Shown in pieces: positions 59,020 through 62,369 of a DNA stretch of 62,369 nucleotides (its first letter is position 1; every line of letters starts with the position of its first letter). The notes beneath the pieces were generated by a model that saw only the letters and a program-made list of their open reading frames with translations, searched no databases and was not told the DNA's origin. The DNA is from Duodenibacillus massiliensis (GTDB lineage: Bacteria > Pseudomonadota > Gammaproteobacteria > Burkholderiales > Burkholderiaceae_F). The translations under genes were made by a program, and so were the position numbers. The stretch lies in contig NZ_LT635859.1 of assembly GCF_900128485.1 (NCBI RefSeq), forward strand, positions 328,872-391,240, read 5' to 3'.

Positions 59020-60117
59020 TTAATAATCTTTGGCCTGCGGGTAGGAGCCGAGCACCTTAAAGAAACTCGAAACTTCCTTCATTTCCGCCAGAGCCTGCGC
59101 GACCTTGGCGTCTGTAGCGTGTCCTTCCACATCCACAAAGAAGTTGTAGTCCCAGGCGCCGTTTCTTGCCGGGCGGCTCTCAAGCCGCATCATCGATACG
59201 CCGTTTTTCTCCAGGGGCTCGAGCGCATGAAAGAGTTGCCCCGCGCGGTTGGGAACCGAAAAGACGACACTCGTTTTGTCGCTCCCGGCACTTCCCTTAG
59301 CCGCCACCGCGTGCCCGAGCACCAGAAACCGCGTGCGGTTGCGGGGATCGTCCTGAATACCGGCCGAAACAATCTGTAGCCCATAGAGTTCCGCGGCGCG
59401 CGTTGCGGCAATCGCCGCCATCTTCGGATTTTTGGAGGCCTCAAGCGCGGCCTCCGCATTACTTGCAGCCGGAATGGTTTTAACGCCCGGCAGGTGCGTG
59501 CCGAGCCACGCGCGGCACTGCGCCAAAGCCTGCGGGTGCGCCGAGACCACTTCAATGTCTTCTTTTTTCCCTGTGAAATTCATGAGGTTGTGCGCAATCG
59601 GAATGTGCACTTCCCCGATAATGGATAAGGGTGAGGAAAACAGAAGGTCCATCGTGCGCGTCACGGTCCCCTGGGAGCTGTTTTCCACGGGGACGACGGC
59701 GTAAAGCGTACGGCCGGATTCGGCCGAATGAAAGACTTCGTCAATACTTTCGCAGGGGCGCGCCTCGATGTTGCTTCCGAACTGCTTTAACACCGCCATT
59801 TCGGTGAAGGTCCCCTGGGGGCCCAGATAAGCAACCGACGGCCGGGCTTCGAGCGCCCGGCACGCCGACACAATCTCAAGGTAAAGCGTTGAGAGAACGG
59901 AGTCCGGCAAAAGGCCGCCCAGCCGGCGGTTTTCCGCGAGAGCCCGCTCCACCACCTCACGCTCACGTTCGGGGCGGTAGACGGGGGCCGTTCCCTTGGC
60001 TTTACCGACGGATTGCGCCAACTGCGAGCGCCGCACGATGCAGCCGACGATTTCGCGGTCCACGGCGTCGATTTCTTTTCTCAGGCGCTCAATTTCCTGT
60101 GTGTTTTCTGCTGTCAT
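59020..60117 (-). CDS. pheA: Chorismate mutase/prephenate dehydratase (P-protein)
   Basis: A bifunctional enzyme of phenylalanine synthesis. 365 residues: chorismate mutase AroQ-type (about 1-90; IERLRKEIDAVDREIVGCIV), prephenate dehydratase (about 95-275; AYLGPQGTFTEMAVLKQFG and ENSSQGTVTRTMDLL), and a C-terminal ACT domain with the ESRP motif (about 315) that binds phenylalanine for feedback control. It follows serC by 24 bases. Confidence 0.97.
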   Translation of the reverse strand: MTAENTQEIERLRKEIDAVDREIVGCIVRRSQLAQSVGKAKGTAPVYRPEREREVVERALAENRRLGGLLPDSVLSTLYLEIVSACRALEARPSVAYLGPQGTFTEMAVLKQFGSNIEARPCESIDEVFHSAESGRTLYAVVPVENSSQGTVTRTMDLLFSSPLSIIGEVHIPIAHNLMNFTGKKEDIEVVSAHPQALAQCRAWLGTHLPGVKTIPAASNAEAALEASKNPKMAAIAATRAAELYGLQIVSAGIQDDPRNRTRFLVLGHAVAAKGSAGSDKTSVVFSVPNRAGQLFHALEPLEKNGVSMMRLESRPARNGAWDYNFFVDVEGHATDAKVAQALAEMKEVSSFFKVLGSYPQAKDY

Positions 60118-60141
60118 CGGCTGCTGTCCCTTGGTCTTGGA

Positions 60142-61221
60142 TTATCCGTGCCGCGCGGCAAAGACGGTCATGAAATTGGCAAGAGCCTGCGCTGCCTCCT
60201 TGGGCTGCGCGTTGTAGAGCGACGCGCGGATGCCGCCCGCAAGGCGGTGGCCCTTAAGGTTGGTGAGCCCGGCGTCCGCTGCCTCTTTCACAAAAAGCTC
60301 CGTGAGCGCTTCTTCCGCGAGCGTAAAGACCACATTCATGCGGCTTCTTGCCTGCGGGGCAATGGTGTTGATATAAAAGCCGTCACTCTTGTCGATCACG
60401 TCATAAATGAGGCCTGAGCGCTCTTTGGCGCGGCGGTCCATTTCGGCAATGCCGCCTTCTTTTTTGAGCCACCGCGTCACAAGACACGCCATGTAAACCG
60501 CAAAGACGGGCGGCGTGTTGTAGAGGGAATCGGCCTTGGCGTGCACGGCGTAGTTGAGCATCGTGGGGCAGGATTCCGGGGCGAGGCCCAGAAGGTTTTT
60601 GCGGACAATGACAACGGTAAGGCCCGCCGGACCGAAGTTTTTCTGGGCGCCCGCAAAGACCAGAGCGTGCTTGGCAAAATCAATCGGGCGCGACAGGAAA
60701 TTGGAACTCACGTCGCTTACCAGAGGCACACAGTCCGGCACCGGCGGAATGTAGTTAAATTCCAGGCCGTTTACGGTCTCGTTCTGGCAGTAGTAGAGGT
60801 AGGCCGCGTCGTTGGGGACCTTCACGACGTCCGCGGGCGGCACGCCGTGACCGTAGTCACTCGTGATCACATCCACGTGGCAGAACTTGGCAGCTTCGGT
60901 GGCGGCCTTCTTGGACCAGACGCCGTTAACGATATAAGTGGCTTCCGCAGCGGCTCCGAGAAGATTCAGAGGAACCATTGCAAACTGCAGGTGACCGCCC
61001 CCCTGCAGAAACAAAATATCGTGCGTTTCAGGGATTGCGAGGAGCTCTCTGAGGTTCGTCCGGGCTTCTTCATGAATCGCCGAATAGGTGGCCCCGCGGT
61101 GACTCATTTCGAGAATACTCATCCCCTGCCCGTGAAAGTTCGGCAGTTCACGCGAGGCTTCTTCCAGAACCTCCAGCGGCAGCACCGCCGGGCCCGCTGA
61201 GAAGTTATACACACGGTTCAT
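60142..61221 (-). CDS. serC: Phosphoserine aminotransferase
   Basis: Makes phosphoserine (and the pyridoxal precursor). 359 residues: NFSAGPAVLPLEVLEEA, MSHRGATYSAIHEEAR, PLP lysine in FAGAQKNFGPAGLTVVIV. It is first in the aromatic supra-operon as seen here; the upstream gene is normally gyrA, but an iscB gene ends 27 bases away instead. Its ribosome site (GCGGAA) is weak and lies next to the hairpin at 61229-61270. Confidence 0.96.
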   Translation of the reverse strand: MNRVYNFSAGPAVLPLEVLEEASRELPNFHGQGMSILEMSHRGATYSAIHEEARTNLRELLAIPETHDILFLQGGGHLQFAMVPLNLLGAAAEATYIVNGVWSKKAATEAAKFCHVDVITSDYGHGVPPADVVKVPNDAAYLYYCQNETVNGLEFNYIPPVPDCVPLVSDVSSNFLSRPIDFAKHALVFAGAQKNFGPAGLTVVIVRKNLLGLAPESCPTMLNYAVHAKADSLYNTPPVFAVYMACLVTRWLKKEGGIAEMDRRAKERSGLIYDVIDKSDGFYINTIAPQARSRMNVVFTLAEEALTELFVKEAADAGLTNLKGHRLAGGIRASLYNAQPKEAAQALANFMTVFAARHG

Positions 61222-61228
61222 AGAAATT

Positions 61229-61270
61229 CCGCGAGGAAACCCGCGTCTTCAGACGCGGGAGGAATCGCGG
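61229..61270 (-). repeat. Subterminal hairpin at the iscB-serC junction
   Basis: Inner arms CCCGCGTCT (61240-61248) and AGACGCGGG (61251-61259), outer arms CCGCGA (61229-61234) and TCGCGG (61265-61270). The iscB stop codon (61249-61251) sits in the loop, and the serC start is eight bases from its edge. It has the look of the terminal palindromes of IS200/IS605-type elements, and could also affect serC translation. Confidence 0.65.
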
Positions 61271-62369
61271 CCCTCCTTTCTCAGTTCAGTTAAAAACATC
61301 TTTCGCTTCTCAAGAAGCGAAAGTTTCTTGTAGGAAATACCGGCAGAAATCTTTGTACCGTTCAGACGGCGCACATCGAATGCACCCGAGGAGCGTCTGC
61401 CAAAAATAAAGCCGACTTCCCCTTTGCACAGCACCTTGTCAAAGAGCCTGAAGCCGTGCACTAGGTACGGAGCCTGATGGCGCTTGCGCACACCGCCTTT
61501 GAGAATCGTCAGCTTGTGGATCTGGCGATTGTGGCGGCGCGTCTGTTTCTGAAACAGGTATTCGCCCCGACGTTTTGCGTCGAGGACGCCAGCAATGCAG
61601 AAAGCGTCCGCGCAATGCGTCTTCGGCAAGCCCGCGACGATGCGCTTGTGTTTGGTCAGATACCCGTAGGCATTCGTGACAGGCAATTCGGGATGGCGCT
61701 CGCGCAGGCGGTTGAGCACCGTCCAACGCATGATGCCCATGAAAGTCTCTGCCCTGAAAGAAGCGCCGCGCCGGGGACTGAACTGCTTCAACTTGCCTGC
61801 GTGATACGCCTTGTGGCACGCCTCGCACAGCGTGATGAGGTTGCCCGGCGCGTCGCCTCCCGTTTTCCGACTCTCAATGTGATGCACGTTGAGAATCAGA
61901 TCTTTCGATCTGCCTTTGCAGGCTTGGCAAACGTGACCGTCGCGGAACAGCACATATTCGCGCACGTTCCAAAAGCCAAGCTGCTCGCCCTGCTGATAGC
62001 CTTCGCCTTCAATCTCCGGGTTTTTGATCTTCTGCATATCGAACGCCGCCGTTTCTACGGTAACGGAGGTGACGGGCAGAAGACGCAAAACAGCCTCGAT
62101 GCGCGAAAGATGGGCACGGATGCGGTTTTCAACGGACGGCGCAAGCCAACCCTTGTGCTTTGATCGAACGCGATTGTCAAAACGCGGCGCACGGCAGCGG
62201 GTCTTGCGGTTGCGTCGGGCGCGGCGAAGTGCCAAGCGATCCGAGAGCAAGCCCGTCACGTCCTGCCGCAGTTCGACCTCGGAAGCCAACAACTCTTCCT
62301 TGGCGGTCGTTGCGCTCAGGCCGACGTGCTTGTAGCCCGCATCCACACCCAAGGTGATCGGCTGCTTGG
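61249..62369 (-). CDS. iscB: IscB (RuvC/HNH RNA-guided nuclease), N-terminus beyond the window
   Basis: At least 373 residues visible, still open at the window edge (KQPITLGVDAGYKHV). Numbering from the TTG at 62352: RuvC-I Asp4 in GVDAGYKHVG, arginine-rich bridge helix RLALRRARRNRKTRCR at 39-54, RuvC-II Glu100 in VTVETAAFDM, HNH domain with CQAC (142-145), HH at 157-158, Asn171 and CEACH (176-180), and RuvC-III THCADAF with Asp249. All catalytic residues are present. IscB is the transposon-encoded ancestor of Cas9 and uses an omega RNA encoded upstream of the gene, here outside the window. The N-terminal PLMP domain is also outside. The target-adjacent motif is unknown. It lies between the usual position of gyrA and serC. 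Confidence 0.92.
   Translation of the reverse strand, partial: KQPITLGVDAGYKHVGLSATTAKEELLASEVELRQDVTGLLSDRLALRRARRNRKTRCRAPRFDNRVRSKHKGWLAPSVENRIRAHLSRIEAVLRLLPVTSVTVETAAFDMQKIKNPEIEGEGYQQGEQLGFWNVREYVLFRDGHVCQACKGRSKDLILNVHHIESRKTGGDAPGNLITLCEACHKAYHAGKLKQFSPRRGASFRAETFMGIMRWTVLNRLRERHPELPVTNAYGYLTKHKRIVAGLPKTHCADAFCIAGVLDAKRRGEYLFQKQTRRHNRQIHKLTILKGGVRKRHQAPYLVHGFRLFDKVLCKGEVGFIFGRRSSGAFDVRRLNGTKISAGISYKKLSLLEKRKMFLTELRKEGRDSSRV

Overview
This window reads as chromosomal DNA of a betaproteobacterium of the order Burkholderiales, most likely Sutterellaceae (Sutterella/Parasutterella-like). The evidence is the rRNA operon layout (16S, tRNA-Ile, tRNA-Ala, 23S, 5S), the aromatic supra-operon serC-pheA-hisC-tyrA-aroA-cmk-rpsA-ihfB, the cluster leuC-leuD-leuB-asd, the fimV-truA pair, and a Tat-exported flavoprotein paired with a small multihaem cytochrome c, as is common in Sutterellaceae. 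The family is an inference; the order is well supported. Most of the window is ordinary housekeeping DNA with high coding density.

Layout: 0-5.6 kb holds the edge of an IS3-like element, a flavodoxin whose 5' end appears clipped by it, an FAD-linked 2-hydroxyacid dehydrogenase, an AbrB-type regulator, serS and rarA. 5.7-11.3 kb is a complete rRNA operon on the minus strand with two promoters, boxA sites and a terminator. 11.3-13.4 kb holds divergent mobA and moeA (molybdenum cofactor). 13.4-18.7 kb holds a metallophosphoesterase, a WYL regulator, lolA and ftsK. 19-22.7 kb holds a thioredoxin-like protein, a TtrS/TtrR-like two-component pair and an unrecognised protein with an FtsK-gamma-like C-terminus. 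22.7-27.5 kb holds htpX, a nitroreductase, darP, a fused Mog-esterase and a decayed ATPase gene. 27.8-29.7 kb is the flavoprotein/cytochrome operon. 29.8-34.6 kb is leuCDB-asd. 34.6-39.9 kb holds a lipoprotein, tsaD, tRNA-Thr, miaA-mutL and a 33-residue membrane protein. 39.9-44.7 kb holds surface genes (phosphoethanolamine transferase, DedA, glf, glycosyltransferase). 44.8-47.5 kb is a TrpXYZ-like ABC transporter. 48-52.5 kb holds trxB, smr, truA and fimV. 52.9-61.2 kb is the aromatic supra-operon. The window ends inside an iscB gene.

How the genes work together: serC to ihfB supplies serine, phenylalanine, tyrosine, histidine precursors and ribosomal protein S1; mobA, moeA and the Mog fusion supply molybdopterin guanine dinucleotide to anaerobic respiratory enzymes; the Tat flavoprotein and its cytochrome form a likely periplasmic terminal reductase. 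Betaproteobacterial neighbourhoods that normally stay together (smr-trxB-ftsK-lolA-rarA-serS and leuCDB-asd-fimV-truA) are each split here, so this chromosome has been rearranged.

Most notable items: an intact-looking IscB (OMEGA) nuclease gene whose terminal hairpin sits against the start of serC; a Mog-carboxylesterase fusion; an orphan protein ending in an FtsK-gamma-like domain; an ATPase pseudogene whose only visible stop replaces the Walker A lysine; a 24-bp perfect palindrome upstream of fimV; clean inverted repeats at the WYL regulator and trxB promoters; a cryptic AT-hook reading frame; and a 10-G tract ahead of a surface-modifying enzyme. No CRISPR array was seen.
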